Shown here piece after piece: positions 39,754 to 50,193 of a stretch of 64,000 nt of DNA; the first letter of the stretch is position 1; each line of letters starts with the position of its first letter. The DNA is from Bordetella pseudohinzii. GTDB lineage: Bacteria > Pseudomonadota > Gammaproteobacteria > Burkholderiales > Burkholderiaceae_B. The stretch covers positions 19,374 to 83,373 of the forward strand of contig NZ_JHEP02000017.1 in NCBI RefSeq assembly GCF_000657795.2, read 5' to 3'. A program made the position numbers and the translations under genes. Under the pieces are notes generated by a model, which searched no databases, was not told the DNA's origin, and saw only the letters and a list, made by a program, of their open reading frames with translations.

Positions 39754-40001
39754 CCTATGGGATGCGGAGAATGCGAGCGCCAGGTAGGCAAAAGATTGCC
39801 AACCGCCTTTGCTGAGACGGCTTTGCGCGCCCGGGAAAATTGCTCGAAACAAAGCGGGTTTCGACGTGCGCCGGATGCTTGAGTCCTGGCTCGGGGCCGG
39901 CGTTCCGGTGGCAAGCCGGTCTTGCGCGGCGATTTCCGAATAAGCGGCATGCCCCTGGATATTGGACGCTATCTAATATTCCGTCCAAAACGCACCAAAG
40001 A

Positions 40002-40030
40002 AAAAAGCGCCCACTTACGTGGGCGCTCTC
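40002..40030 (-). terminator. Terminator of the CAT-anticodon tRNA gene
   Basis: GAGCGCCCAC/GTGGGCGCT-type stem (40006-40028) with a plus-strand A-run to its left, i.e. a T-run on the minus strand, 9 nt beyond the tRNA 3' end. Confidence 0.8.
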
Positions 40031-40038
40031 GAATTCCT

Positions 40039-40115
40039 TGGTGGCGCATCCCTGATTCGAACAGGGGACCTGCGGATTATGATTCCGTCGCTCTAACCGG
40101 CTGAGCTAATGCGCC
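40039..40115 (-). tRNA. tRNA-Met (CAT)
   Basis: 77 nt with encoded CCA. Acceptor stem GGCGCAT/ATGCGCC, discriminator A, anticodon loop ATCATAA giving anticodon CAT. The mismatch-free acceptor stem rules out the initiator, which has an unpaired 1-72. Elongator Met is likely; tRNA-Ile2 (CAT changed to lysidine) has the same genomic anticodon and cannot be fully excluded. A consensus promoter lies 50 nt upstream. Confidence 0.9.
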
Positions 40116-40164
40116 ATCTCGCGTCGATCCCGCAAAAGCAACCGCGTGATCAGCGAAGAACGAA

Positions 40165-40194
40165 ATTCTAGCACAAAGATTTTTGCGTTTGCAA
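40165..40194 (-). promoter_or_regulatory. Promoter of the CAT-anticodon tRNA gene
   Basis: On the minus strand: -35 TTGCAA (40189-40194), an 18-nt spacer and -10 TAGAAT (40165-40170) with an extended TGTGC. The expected start is about 8 nt further on, giving a 5' leader of about 40 nt before the tRNA. Confidence 0.75.
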
Positions 40195-40213
40195 GAAGGC
40201 CGGCAAAAAACGT

Positions 40214-41533
<1,320 letters not shown>

Positions 41534-41543
41534 GGCTGGCCTG

Positions 41544-42554
41544 TCAGCGGCGGGCATGAAACACGGTGAACCAGTCGCGCGTATCCGACCAGTGCCGGAT
41601 GTTCCGGTAGCCGGCTTCACGCAGCAGGCCTTCGAAACCATCGATGGTGTATTTGTAGGAGTTCTCGGTGTGGATGGTTTCGCCGGGCGTGAAATGCCGG
41701 CGTTCGCCCGGCCAGGCCACGCGCACATCGCGCAGGGCGCGCAAATGCATTTCTACTCTTTGCTCGGCCTCGTTGTAGCGCGCGTGATGTTCCCAATCGC
41801 GGGCGTCGAAATCGCTGCCCAGCACATGGTTGACGTGGCGCAGCAGGTTGAGGTTGAAGGCCGCGGTCAGGTGCAGGGCGTCGTCGTAGGCCGGCTCGAG
41901 GATGTCGCGGGCTTTGACGCGGTCCACGCCGATCAGGATCTGGGCATCGAGGCTGGCGAGATTGCGCAGCAGGGCCAGCGCGCGCGCCGGGTCCAGGTTG
42001 CCGATGCTGGAGCCGGGAAAGAACACCAGCCTGCCGTCTTGGGCAAGCCGCGGAGGCAGCGTCAGGCCGGCGCTGAAATCCTGTTCGATGGGCACGATGT
42101 CCAGGTCGGGGTGGCCGCGCTTGAGGCGCTGGACGGCCTGCCCGAGATAGTCGACCGAGATGTCCACCGGCATATAGCATGCCGGCCGCAAGGCAGGCAG
42201 CAGTCTCTCGGCCTTGACGCAATCGCCCGCGCCCAGGTCGATGAGGGTGCGCACGGGCTGGGCAAGCGCGGCGATGTCCTGGTCGTGCGCGGCCAGGATT
42301 TCCGCTTCGCATCGCGTGGGGTAGTACTCCGGCAGCAGTGTGATCGCGCTGAACAGCGTCGAGCCCAGGGCGTCGTAGAGGTATTTGGGTTCGATGCGGG
42401 CGTTCGGGGCCAGCAGGCCCGCCTCCAGGGCCAGGTGTTCGGCCGGCGTGCCCGGGCGCGCGGCGGCCTGCTCGACCAGGCGCAGGCGGGCGGCGTGGGG
42501 CGCCGCGGTCTGGAGCGGCCGCGCTGGCTGCGGGTGCTTCTGCGGGTGGGCCAT
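41544..42554 (-). CDS. egtD: L-histidine N-alpha-methyltransferase EgtD
   Basis: SAM-dependent enzyme that trimethylates histidine to hercynine, the first step to ergothioneine. 336 residues. Motifs of the EgtD family: EPKYLYDALGSTLFSAITLLPEYYPTR in parts, the SAM site IDLGAGDCVKAERLL, FFPGSSIGNLDP, and the histidine-binding region RYNEAEQRVEMHL. It is followed by egtB with a 10-nt gap, an egtDB operon. No egtA, egtC or egtE is in the window; the last C-S cleavage must come from another PLP lyase or from elsewhere in the genome. Confidence 0.95.
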   Translation of the reverse strand: MAHPQKHPQPARPLQTAAPHAARLRLVEQAAARPGTPAEHLALEAGLLAPNARIEPKYLYDALGSTLFSAITLLPEYYPTRCEAEILAAHDQDIAALAQPVRTLIDLGAGDCVKAERLLPALRPACYMPVDISVDYLGQAVQRLKRGHPDLDIVPIEQDFSAGLTLPPRLAQDGRLVFFPGSSIGNLDPARALALLRNLASLDAQILIGVDRVKARDILEPAYDDALHLTAAFNLNLLRHVNHVLGSDFDARDWEHHARYNEAEQRVEMHLRALRDVRVAWPGERRHFTPGETIHTENSYKYTIDGFEGLLREAGYRNIRHWSDTRDWFTVFHARR

Positions 42555-42814
42555 GATGGATTCCCTTTGAAGTCGCGCTGGACTGCCATTGTCGGCGGAG
42601 CGGCCAGGGAACTGTCAAGATTAAAGCGCTGATTGCAATGGACTTTTACGAAAAGTCCCGGGTTGCGCAGGCGTTGCATGCTGCAACACGGTCTTGCTGG
42701 GCGCGGGGCTGCCCGGGCGCTGGAAATAAGGCTTTACGGCTGGTTGCCAAACCAGAGGACTGGGGCCGGCGAGCACGACAGAATGGGGGTCAGGTAATGC
42801 CGCCAGGAGGCCAT

Positions 42815-43381
42815 ATGACTCGCATTGTGCTCGCGCGTTTTGACAGTATGGCATCGGCTCGCAGTGCGGCGCACGCCCTCGTCGCCGAGGGCATCAGCGA
42901 GCAGGCCGTGAGCCTGCTGCTGGAAGAGGGCAGCCAGCCGGTGCGCCGCCGCCGCGGGCGGGACCTCAATTCGCCTTCCGCATGGTACGGCGCCATTGCC
43001 AGCGCCGCGGCCCTGGCCACACTGGGCGCGATGCTGGGGGCCTTCGCGCTCTTGCTGCTGCATGAGGATGGCGCCGGGCTGATGCTGATCGGCGCGGCGG
43101 CGGGCGCTTATCTCGGGGCCGTGATCGGCACTGTCTGGGTGTTGCGCGGCGTGCGCCGCGCGCGCCGCCGGGCCGTGGAAGCCGAAGAGGAGGAAGTCAG
43201 CCACGGCGTGGTGCTGGCCGTGCAGATCCACCCCGACGAGGAGGCCGCCGTCCTGGGGCTGCTCAATGACGCGGGCGGCAGGCATATCCAGCGCCAGCAG
43301 CATATGGGCCGCGCCCCGGCCAGGTGGACGCCGCGCAATCCTGGCATGGGGCGGACCCGGCGCACACAATGGCAAAGCTGA
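42815..43381 (+). CDS. Membrane protein, general-stress-17M-like
   Basis: 188 residues from ATG 42815, with a perfect AGGAGG 4 nt upstream. The N-terminal 40 residues (TRIVLARFDSMASARSAAHALVAEGISEQAVSLLL, in parts) look like the general stress protein 17M domain. Two hydrophobic glycine/alanine-rich segments follow (about 58-82 and 86-108, GAAAGAYLGAVIGTVWVL), then a soluble part (VLAVQIHPDEEAAVLGLLNDAGG). The C-terminal 13 nt overlap the start of the phospholipase-D gene at 43369. Function unknown; envelope stress is an inference from the domain. Confidence 0.65.
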   Translation: MTRIVLARFDSMASARSAAHALVAEGISEQAVSLLLEEGSQPVRRRRGRDLNSPSAWYGAIASAAALATLGAMLGAFALLLLHEDGAGLMLIGAAAGAYLGAVIGTVWVLRGVRRARRRAVEAEEEEVSHGVVLAVQIHPDEEAAVLGLLNDAGGRHIQRQQHMGRAPARWTPRNPGMGRTRRTQWQS

Positions 43382-44733
43382 GCGCGCGCTGCTGCCTGCC
43401 GCTGCTGCTGGCGCTGCTGGGGGCCTGCGCCTCGGTGCCCGGTCCCCAGGTGCTGCAGGAGCGCCGCGAGCAGGCGGGGCTGTCGGCCCAGTCGGCGCGC
43501 AGCAGCCAGCTCAAGGGCCAGGACCTGGCCGCGCGCGCGGGGGGCGATGCGCAGCGGGATTTCCTGAGGCAGCATCTGGCCGTGGAGAGCGCTATTTCGG
43601 GGGCGCCCCTGGTGGCGGGCAACCAGGTCCGGCTGCTGGCCGACGGCGAGGCGACCTACCGGGCCATGCTGCGCGCCATTGGCCAGGCGCGGCACTACGT
43701 CCATATGGAAACCTATATCTTCGACGCCGGACAGGCTGGCGAGGATTTCGTGGACGCGCTGATCGCGGCGCGCGGACGCGGCGTCGATGTCGCCGTCATG
43801 GTGGACGCCGTGGGCACGCTGCAAACGCCCCAGGCCTTGTTCAAGCGGCTGCGCGACGCCGGGGTGCAGGTGGCGGTATTCAATCCGGTCAATCCGGCGC
43901 GTTCGCGCAAGGGCTGGTCGCCCAACCAGCGCAATCATCGCAAGCTGCTGGTGGCCGACGGCGAGGTGGGGTTTGTGGGCGGCATCAACGTCAGCGACGT
44001 GTATGCCTCGGGCAGTTCGCCCGGGGACGGCCAGGCCCAGGCGCCCTGGCGGGATACCCATATGGAGATACGCGGGCCGGCCGTGGCGCAGATCGAGCAG
44101 GTGCTACTGGCCGGATGGCAATCCCAGGGCGGGCCGGTCCTGCGGGGCGGGCGTTTTCTGCGCGTGACGCCGCGCCAGGGCGATATGGTGGTGCGTATCC
44201 TGGCCAATGACCCGCGCAGCGCCGAGGGCTATACGGTCTACCTGACGCTGATGTCGGCCTTCGAGAGCGCGCGGCGCTCCATCCATATCACCATGGCCTA
44301 TTTCGTGCCCGACCCGGCCTTTGTGCAGGCCCTGGCGCAAGCGGCGCGGCGCGGCGTGGACGTGGCGCTGATCCTGCCGGGCTTCAGCGACAGCTCCCTG
44401 GTCTGGCATGCGGGACGCTCCCACTACGAGACCTTGCTGCAGGCGGGCGTGACGATCTACGAGCGCCGCGATACCTTGCTGCACGCCAAGACGGCCATCG
44501 TCGACGGGGTATGGTCCACCGTGGGGTCCAGCAATATGGATTGGCGCAGCTTCGGCCTGAACTACGAGATCAATGCCGTGGTGCTGGGGCCGGCCTTTGC
44601 CCAGGAGATGGAGGCCCTGTTCCAGCGCGATGTGGCCGCTTCGGTGCGGGTCGATGTCGCGGCCTGGCGCGATCGCCCGGTGGGCGACCGCTTCATGGAG
44701 TTTTTTTCGCGCCTGTTCGAGCGCTGGCTGTAG
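43369..44733 (+). CDS. Cardiolipin synthase-like phospholipase D lipoprotein
   Basis: 454 residues. It begins with a lipoprotein signal (LLLALLGAC, Cys at about 20), so it is anchored in the envelope. Two PLD motifs are intact: H-R-K-LLVAD in NQRNHRKLLVADGEVGFVGG and H-A-K-TAIVD in LLHAKTAIVDGVWSTVGSSNMD. Such proteins join two phosphatidylglycerols or use phosphatidylethanolamine to make cardiolipin (ClsB/ClsC-like). ATG 43369 overlaps the preceding stop region by 13 nt. I do not assign clsA, B or C because the lipobox is unusual for all three. Confidence 0.88.
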   Translation: MAKLSARCCLPLLLALLGACASVPGPQVLQERREQAGLSAQSARSSQLKGQDLAARAGGDAQRDFLRQHLAVESAISGAPLVAGNQVRLLADGEATYRAMLRAIGQARHYVHMETYIFDAGQAGEDFVDALIAARGRGVDVAVMVDAVGTLQTPQALFKRLRDAGVQVAVFNPVNPARSRKGWSPNQRNHRKLLVADGEVGFVGGINVSDVYASGSSPGDGQAQAPWRDTHMEIRGPAVAQIEQVLLAGWQSQGGPVLRGGRFLRVTPRQGDMVVRILANDPRSAEGYTVYLTLMSAFESARRSIHITMAYFVPDPAFVQALAQAARRGVDVALILPGFSDSSLVWHAGRSHYETLLQAGVTIYERRDTLLHAKTAIVDGVWSTVGSSNMDWRSFGLNYEINAVVLGPAFAQEMEALFQRDVAASVRVDVAAWRDRPVGDRFMEFFSRLFERWL

Positions 44734-44743
44734 GCGCGCCGCC

Positions 44744-46402
44744 TCAGGCGGTCTCGGCCTGGGCGTGGCGCAGCTCGGCCAGCGCGGTCGTGATGTCGGT
44801 GACGGGCTGGAAGGAATCGGGCGTGGCCATGCTCCAGCCCACCTTGAAGACGTTGTGGCGGAATTCGCCGCGCAGCAGTTCGCCGGGCGCGAGCTCGGGG
44901 AAAAGCGCCGATAGCAGCCGCACTTCGCTGGAGGAAATGCGCCGGGCGATGTGGTGGGTGCGCAGCTGGTTGGGATGGGTGAGCCCGGCGGCTTCCAGCA
45001 GTTCGGCCAGCGCGTGCAGGGTGTTCTTGTGAAAATGCGCCACGCGCTGGGCCTTGTCGGGCACCACCAGGGCGCGTTGCCGCAAGGGGTCTTGCGTGGT
45101 GACGCCGGTCGGGCATTTGCCGGTGTGGCAGGCCTGGGCCTGGATACAGCCGATGGCGAACATGAAGCCGCGCGCGGCATTGCACCAATCCGCGCCCATG
45201 GCCATGGCGCGGGCCATGTCGAAGGCCGTGATGATCTTGCCGGAAGCCCCGATGCGGATGCGGTCGCGCAGGTTGGCGCCCACCAGCGTGTTGTGCACCA
45301 GGCGCAAGGCCTCGCGCAGCGGCGTGCCCACGTGGTCCACGAACTCGACGGGGGCCGCGCCCGTGCCGCCCTCGGCGCCGTCGACGACGATGAAGTCGGG
45401 CGTGATGCCGGTCTTGAGCATGGCCTTGACGATGGCGAACCATTCCCAGGGGTGGCCCACGCACAATTTGAAGCCCACGGGCTTGCCGCCCGACAGCTCG
45501 CGCAGGCGCGCCACGAATTGCAGCAGGCCCACCGGCGTATCGAAGGCGCTGTGGCTGGAGGGCGAGTTGCAGTCCTGCCAGGCCGGCACGCCGCGCGCCT
45601 CGGCGATTTCGGGCGTGACCTTGCCGGCCGGCAGGATGCCGCCATGGCCGGGCTTGGCGCCTTGCGAGAGCTTGATCTCTATCATCTTGACCTGCGGCGT
45701 ACAGGCGTTGCGCACAAAGGCCTCTTCCGAGAAATGGCCTTGTTCGTCGCGGCAGCCGAAATAGCCCGAGCCGATGTTCCAGATCAGCGCGCCGCCGGGC
45801 TGGCGGTGGTAGCGGCTGATGCCGCCCTCGCCGGTATCGTGGGCGAAATTGCCGATGCGCGCGCCTTCATTGAGCGCCAGCACGGCATTGGCCGACAGGG
45901 CGCCGAAGCTCATGGCCGACACATTGAAGGCCGACATGGAATACGGTTGGGCGCAGTCCGGCCCGCCGACCTGCACGCGGAAGTCCGGGTCGGCGATATG
46001 CGCGGGCGACATCGAGTGGTTGATCCACTCGTAGCGGTCGCCATAGACGTCTTCCTGGGTGCCGAAGGGGCGTTTGTCGATCTCCTGCTTGGCGCGCTGA
46101 TAGACGATGGAGCGTTGCGCGCGCGAGAAGGGCGCGGCATTGGTGTCGTCTTCGAGAAAGTACTGGCGTATCTCCGGCCGGATGAACTCGAACAGGAAGC
46201 GCAGATTGCCGATGACCGGGTAGTTGCGCCGGATGGCATGCCGTGTCTGGACCATGTCGTAGACACCCAGCAGGCTGAGCGCGGCCAGGGGCAGGGCGGC
46301 CCAGAGCCAGCCAGGGCCGCGCAGGCCGGCCAGCACGAAGCTGAGGGCGGCGCCGATCAGGATGAGGGCGAAGGCCGTATAGCGGCCGGCGATCCAATGC
46401 AT
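44744..46402 (-). CDS. FMN-binding glutamate synthase-like membrane protein
   Basis: 552 residues. Two hydrophobic segments at the N-terminus (about 8-26 and 31-48) anchor a large domain of the glutamate synthase FMN family: SAMSFGALSANAVLALNEGARIG in parts, GEGGISRYHR, KLSQGAKPGHGG, DGAEGGTGAAPVEFVDHVG, and a cysteine motif CIQAQACHTGKCPTG for a 3Fe-4S cluster. It lacks the glutaminase domain of GltB, so it is a stand-alone glutamate-synthase-like oxidoreductase whose electron donor and reaction are unknown. It lies downstream of the sulfur transporter with a terminator between. Confidence 0.85.
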   Translation of the reverse strand: MHWIAGRYTAFALILIGAALSFVLAGLRGPGWLWAALPLAALSLLGVYDMVQTRHAIRRNYPVIGNLRFLFEFIRPEIRQYFLEDDTNAAPFSRAQRSIVYQRAKQEIDKRPFGTQEDVYGDRYEWINHSMSPAHIADPDFRVQVGGPDCAQPYSMSAFNVSAMSFGALSANAVLALNEGARIGNFAHDTGEGGISRYHRQPGGALIWNIGSGYFGCRDEQGHFSEEAFVRNACTPQVKMIEIKLSQGAKPGHGGILPAGKVTPEIAEARGVPAWQDCNSPSSHSAFDTPVGLLQFVARLRELSGGKPVGFKLCVGHPWEWFAIVKAMLKTGITPDFIVVDGAEGGTGAAPVEFVDHVGTPLREALRLVHNTLVGANLRDRIRIGASGKIITAFDMARAMAMGADWCNAARGFMFAIGCIQAQACHTGKCPTGVTTQDPLRQRALVVPDKAQRVAHFHKNTLHALAELLEAAGLTHPNQLRTHHIARRISSSEVRLLSALFPELAPGELLRGEFRHNVFKVGWSMATPDSFQPVTDITTALAELRHAQAETA

Positions 46403-46476
46403 ATGCCACTCCGAAGGACGGGGTTGCCGCCAACCTTAACAGAATCCTCGGGCCGGGCCTTTTTCCAGGGGCCCCA

Positions 46477-46507
46477 TGAAAAAGCCCCGCGGCGCGGCGG
46501 GGCTTGA
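46477..46507 (-). terminator. Intrinsic terminator of the YeeE/YedE gene
   Basis: AAGCCCCGC/GCGGGGCTT-type stem; the plus-strand A-run to its left is the T-run. It follows the gene ending at 46511. Confidence 0.8.
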
Positions 46508-46510
46508 GGT

Positions 46511-47737
46511 TCAGCAGCTCGAGGGCGCCGGGGTCTTTTCGACCGCCAGGCCGAAGTGGGGCCGCAGACGCACGCCCAGGGCGCTGCCCAGGAAGGCGGC
46601 CGGCAGCCAGAGCCAGGCATGCAGGCTGCCCGACAGGATGCCGCTGAAGTAGGCGCCGATATTGCAGCCGAAAGCCAGGCGCGAACCATAGCCCAGCAGC
46701 AGGCCGCCGATGACGGCGCCGGCCAGCGAACGGGCCGGCACCTGCCAGACGGGGGCGAACTTGCCGGCCGCCGAGGCCGCGGCCAGCGCGCCCAGCATCA
46801 GGCCGATGTCCATGACGGAGGTGACGTCGCGGGTGACCGGCGCGGCCAGCGCGGCCTGCTGCTTGCTCCAGTAGGCCCAGCTTGCGACGTCGCCGCCGAA
46901 GGCGTTGAGGATCTTGGCGCCCCACAGCGCGAAGGCCGAGGTGATGCCCCAGGGGCGGCCGGCCAGCGCCAGCGTGGCGAAATTGAGGATCACCAGGGCC
47001 ACGCCGCCCCAGATGAGCGGCCAGGGGCCCTGCAGCAGCGTCGCCGGACGGCTGGTGCGCGCGGCCGAGGAGATCAGCTGGCCGTGGCGGCGTTTCTCGA
47101 GCACCGTGGTCAGCCAGGCGATGAAGGCGAAGACCGCCAGGTTGGCGATGAGCGCGGCCGGCAGCCCCCAGGTCTTGATCAGCGACGTCGGCGGCAGCGC
47201 CGGCAGGCTGGACCACCAGGGGAAGTTGGCCGTGGCGATGACCGAGCCGATGATGAAGAACACCAGGGTGACGATCATGCGGGTATTGCCGCCGCCCACC
47301 GCGAACAGCGTGCCGGAGGCGCAGCCGCCGCCCAGCTGCATGCCGATGCCGAACAGAAAGGCGCCCAGCAGGACCGAGACGCCCGGCGGCGAGACCAGGC
47401 CGTTGACCGGCTGGCCAAAGACGGTGCCCGCGGCCAGGAAGGGGAAGAACAGGATGACACCGAACGCCAGCATGACCATCTGCCCGCGCAGGCCGGCGCC
47501 CCGGCGGTCGGAGACGAAGACGCGCCAGGCCTGGGTGAAGCCGAAGGAGGCGTGATAGAGGGTGACGCCCAGCAGCGCGCCCACGATCCAGAGCGCGCTC
47601 TGGCGCCAGCTGACGGTTTGCAGCAAGTAGGCGGCGCCTGCCAGGACCAGCAGCAAGGCCACCAGCAGCGGCTTGCGGTTGATCCGGATGGGGGCGGCGG
47701 CCGGAGAAAGGGGCAGGGTGGAGGCGGGTGTGCTCAT
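46511..47737 (-). CDS. YeeE/YedE-family thiosulfate/sulfur transporter
   Basis: 408-residue polytopic protein (about nine or ten hydrophobic segments). Two conserved cysteine motifs define the family: GGGCASGTLFAVGGG and SRLAFGCNIGAYFSG, which in the thiosulfate channel TsuA (YeeE) line the pore. It is a fused form carrying both halves and likely brings thiosulfate or a related sulfur species into the cell. No SirA/TusA-like YeeD gene is adjacent. Its promoter region contains an AT-rich block with a perfect palindrome at 47833-47851. ATG 47737 is used. Confidence 0.88.
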   Translation of the reverse strand: MSTPASTLPLSPAAAPIRINRKPLLVALLLVLAGAAYLLQTVSWRQSALWIVGALLGVTLYHASFGFTQAWRVFVSDRRGAGLRGQMVMLAFGVILFFPFLAAGTVFGQPVNGLVSPPGVSVLLGAFLFGIGMQLGGGCASGTLFAVGGGNTRMIVTLVFFIIGSVIATANFPWWSSLPALPPTSLIKTWGLPAALIANLAVFAFIAWLTTVLEKRRHGQLISSAARTSRPATLLQGPWPLIWGGVALVILNFATLALAGRPWGITSAFALWGAKILNAFGGDVASWAYWSKQQAALAAPVTRDVTSVMDIGLMLGALAAASAAGKFAPVWQVPARSLAGAVIGGLLLGYGSRLAFGCNIGAYFSGILSGSLHAWLWLPAAFLGSALGVRLRPHFGLAVEKTPAPSSC

Positions 47738-47832
47738 GGGTTCGGCGGGAAACAGAAAAAGGGCGCTTGTGCGCCCGTCACGCCAGTGTAGGCGGGGCGT
47801 GAAATTTCAAAAAATAATAATTTATTGTTTTT

Positions 47833-47851
47833 ATATATCTAAAAGATATAT
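47833..47851. promoter_or_regulatory. AT-only palindrome upstream of the sulfur transporter gene
   Basis: Two 8-bp arms ATATATCT and AGATATAT around AAA, in a 50-bp stretch nearly free of G and C. It is 96-114 nt before the transporter ATG and just 3 nt after the arsB stop. It could be an operator for a dimeric repressor (ArsR-like persulfide sensors bind AT-rich palindromes), or the arsB transcript 3' end. Confidence 0.45.
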
Positions 47852-47853
47852 GG

Positions 47854-49137
47854 TCATGGGCCCAGCCGCCAGGCCAGGGCCGCCAGCGTGGCCAGGAGCA
47901 CCGGCACGGTCAGCACCAGCCCGACCCGGAAGTAATACCCCCAGGAGATCACCAGGCCTTTGCGCGCCAGCACATGCAGCCAGAGCAGGGTGGCCAGGCT
48001 GCCGATGGGGGTGATCTTGGGGCCGAGGTCGCTGCCGATCACATTGGCATAGATCATCGCCAGGCGGCTGCTGTCGTGCGCGACCTGGGCGTCGGCGATG
48101 GACAGCGCGCCGATCAGGACGGTGGGCAGGTTGTTCATGACCGACGACAGCACGGCCGTGGCGATGCCGGTGCCCAGGGCGGCGCCCCAGACGCCGGCCT
48201 CGGCGCAGCGTTCCAGCAGGCTGGTCAGGGCCTGGGTCAGGCCGGCATTGCGCAGGCCGTAGACGACCAGATACATGCCCAGCGAAAACACCACGATATG
48301 CCAGGGGGCCTCGCGCATGATGCGGCGGGTGCCCACGATATGCCGGCGGCCGGCGATCAGCAGCAGGCCGGCCGCGCCCAGCGCGGCGATGGCGCTGACC
48401 GGCACGCCCAGCGGTTCGAGCAGGAAAAAACCCGCCAGCAGCAGGGCCAGCACGATCCAGCCGGCGCGAAAGGTCAGGCTGTCGCGGATGGCGGTGCGCG
48501 GCGCCGGCAGGCTGGCCACGTCATAGCGCGGCGGGATGTCGCGGCGAAAGAACAGCCACAGCATGAACAGCGACGCGCCCACGGCCACCCCATTGACGGG
48601 CACCATGATGGCCGCGTACTGGCCGAAGCCCAGTCCGAAGAAGTCGGCCGAGACGATGTTGACCAGATTGGAGACGATCAGCGGGATGCTGCCCGTGTCG
48701 GCGATGAAGCCGGCCGCCATCACGAAGGCCAGCGTCGCGGCCGGGCCGAAACCCAGGGCCAGCAGCATTTCCATCACGATGGGCGTGAGGATGAGGGCGG
48801 CGCCGTCATTGGCGAAGAGGGCCGTGACCGCCGCGCCCAGCAGCACGATGAGCACGAAGAGGCGGTGGCCGCTGCCCCGGCCCCAGCGCGCCACATGCAG
48901 GGCCGCCCATTCGAAAAAGCCCGCTTCGTCGAGGATGAGGCTGGTGATGATGATGGCGATGAAGGTGGCCGTGGCATTCCAGACGATATGCCAGACGACG
49001 CCGATATCCGAGAGCTGGACCACGCCGGTGGCCAGGGCCAGCGCCGCGCCGATGCAGGCGCTCCAGCCGACGTTCAGGCCGCGCGGCTGCCAGATGACCA
49101 GGGTGAGGGTGAGGATGAACAGGACGAGTGCAAGCAT
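47854..49137 (-). CDS. arsB: Arsenite efflux permease ArsB
   Basis: 427-residue arsenite/antimonite:proton antiporter, about twelve hydrophobic segments, very close to E. coli Ars[37 protein letters not shown] in parts, [40 protein letters not shown], and [28 protein letters not shown]. No arsR, arsC or arsA is present on either side, which is unusual. It starts 3 nt after the stop of an AEC permease, so it is translated from the same message and does not have a typical ars promoter. Confidence 0.95.
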   Translation of the reverse strand: MLALVLFILTLTLVIWQPRGLNVGWSACIGAALALATGVVQLSDIGVVWHIVWNATATFIAIIITSLILDEAGFFEWAALHVARWGRGSGHRLFVLIVLLGAAVTALFANDGAALILTPIVMEMLLALGFGPAATLAFVMAAGFIADTGSIPLIVSNLVNIVSADFFGLGFGQYAAIMVPVNGVAVGASLFMLWLFFRRDIPPRYDVASLPAPRTAIRDSLTFRAGWIVLALLLAGFFLLEPLGVPVSAIAALGAAGLLLIAGRRHIVGTRRIMREAPWHIVVFSLGMYLVVYGLRNAGLTQALTSLLERCAEAGVWGAALGTGIATAVLSSVMNNLPTVLIGALSIADAQVAHDSSRLAMIYANVIGSDLGPKITPIGSLATLLWLHVLARKGLVISWGYYFRVGLVLTVPVLLATLAALAWRLGP

Positions 49138-49140
49138 GGG

Positions 49141-50082
49141 TCAGGCCGGATGGAATTGCTGGATCCAGGCCACCAGGGCCGAAATGGTGATGACCGACAG
49201 CACGGTCGACAGCAGGATGGCGCGCGAAGTCGTGGTGGCCGAGCGGCCATAGAGCTGGGCCAGCATGAAAGGGCCGGTGCCTATGGGCAGCGCGCTCATG
49301 AGCACCGCGCACCAGGCCCATAGCGGGGGCATGGAAAACACCCCGAAGGCCAGCGCCGCGGTGGCGGCGGGCTGCAGCAGCAGCTTGCCGGCCACCAGCC
49401 GGCCGACGGCCGCGCCGCCCGAGGCCGGTTGGGCCTGGGCAAGAAACAGGCCGATGGTGACCAGGGCGCAGGGGCTGGCCGAGGCGCCCAGCAATTCGAC
49501 ATAGCGGTCCAGCCCCTGGGGCAGGGCGGGGCCCAGCGCCGCCCACAGCGCGCCCGCCAGGGGCGCGATCAGCAGCGGGTTGCGCGCCAGCGCGCGGCCC
49601 ACCTTATAGAGCGTGGCGCTCCAGTGCTGCTGGCGGTGCTGGTCGTACTCGATGAGGGCGATGGCGCAGGCAAACAAGGCGCAGGCGGTCAGCAGGGTCG
49701 TGATGATGGCCGGCGGCATGCTGGCCGGGCCCAGCACGGCCAGGCAAAGCGGGATGCCCATATAGCCGGCGTTGGCGTAGGAGGCGGCCAGGCCTTCGAT
49801 GCTGCGGTCCGCGAGGCGGGCGCGCAGCCCGCCGGCCAGCATGGCCGCCGCGAAGGTGATGCAGATTCCGCCCCAGAAGGCCGCGATAAAGCCCCAGTGC
49901 AGCAATTCGTCCAACCTGGCCTGCGCCATGGCGCGAAACAGCAGGGCCGGCAGCGACAGGTAGACGACATAGCGGTTCAGGGCGTCGGTGGCGCCAGGCC
50001 CCAGCACGCGGGCGCGGGCGGCGAGCCAGCCGGTCAGGATCAGGGCAAAGACCGGCAGCGTGGCATTGACGACGGCGGACAT
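49141..50082 (-). CDS. AEC-family transporter
   Basis: 313-residue auxin efflux carrier/MdcF-type permease with about ten hydrophobic segments; characteristic are the FALILTGWLAARARVL opening, NAGYMGIPLCLAVLG near the first third and SASPCALVTIGLFLAQ in the second half. Some family members move malate, malonate or other organic acids; this one's substrate is unknown. ATG 50082 is used; the frame continues upstream into tRNA sequence, which cannot be coding. Divergent from the acetyltransferase gene. Upstream partner of arsB with a 3-nt gap. Confidence 0.88.
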   Translation of the reverse strand: MSAVVNATLPVFALILTGWLAARARVLGPGATDALNRYVVYLSLPALLFRAMAQARLDELLHWGFIAAFWGGICITFAAAMLAGGLRARLADRSIEGLAASYANAGYMGIPLCLAVLGPASMPPAIITTLLTACALFACAIALIEYDQHRQQHWSATLYKVGRALARNPLLIAPLAGALWAALGPALPQGLDRYVELLGASASPCALVTIGLFLAQAQPASGGAAVGRLVAGKLLLQPAATAALAFGVFSMPPLWAWCAVLMSALPIGTGPFMLAQLYGRSATTTSRAILLSTVLSVITISALVAWIQQFHPA

Positions 50083-50193
50083 GGCGCTTGGCGGGTTTGG
50101 AAAAGCCGCCATTCTACTGAAGGCCAGGGGGGCTTGGAGCCGGCTCCGCGGCCTGAGACAATCGCCGAACGACAACTTGCTGGAATTGCCGCC

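Noticed and set aside
39754..40038. Search for a HicA toxin upstream of the hicB remnant
   Set aside because: None of the frames shows a HicA-like GSHHHF or a similar double-stranded-RNA-binding motif.
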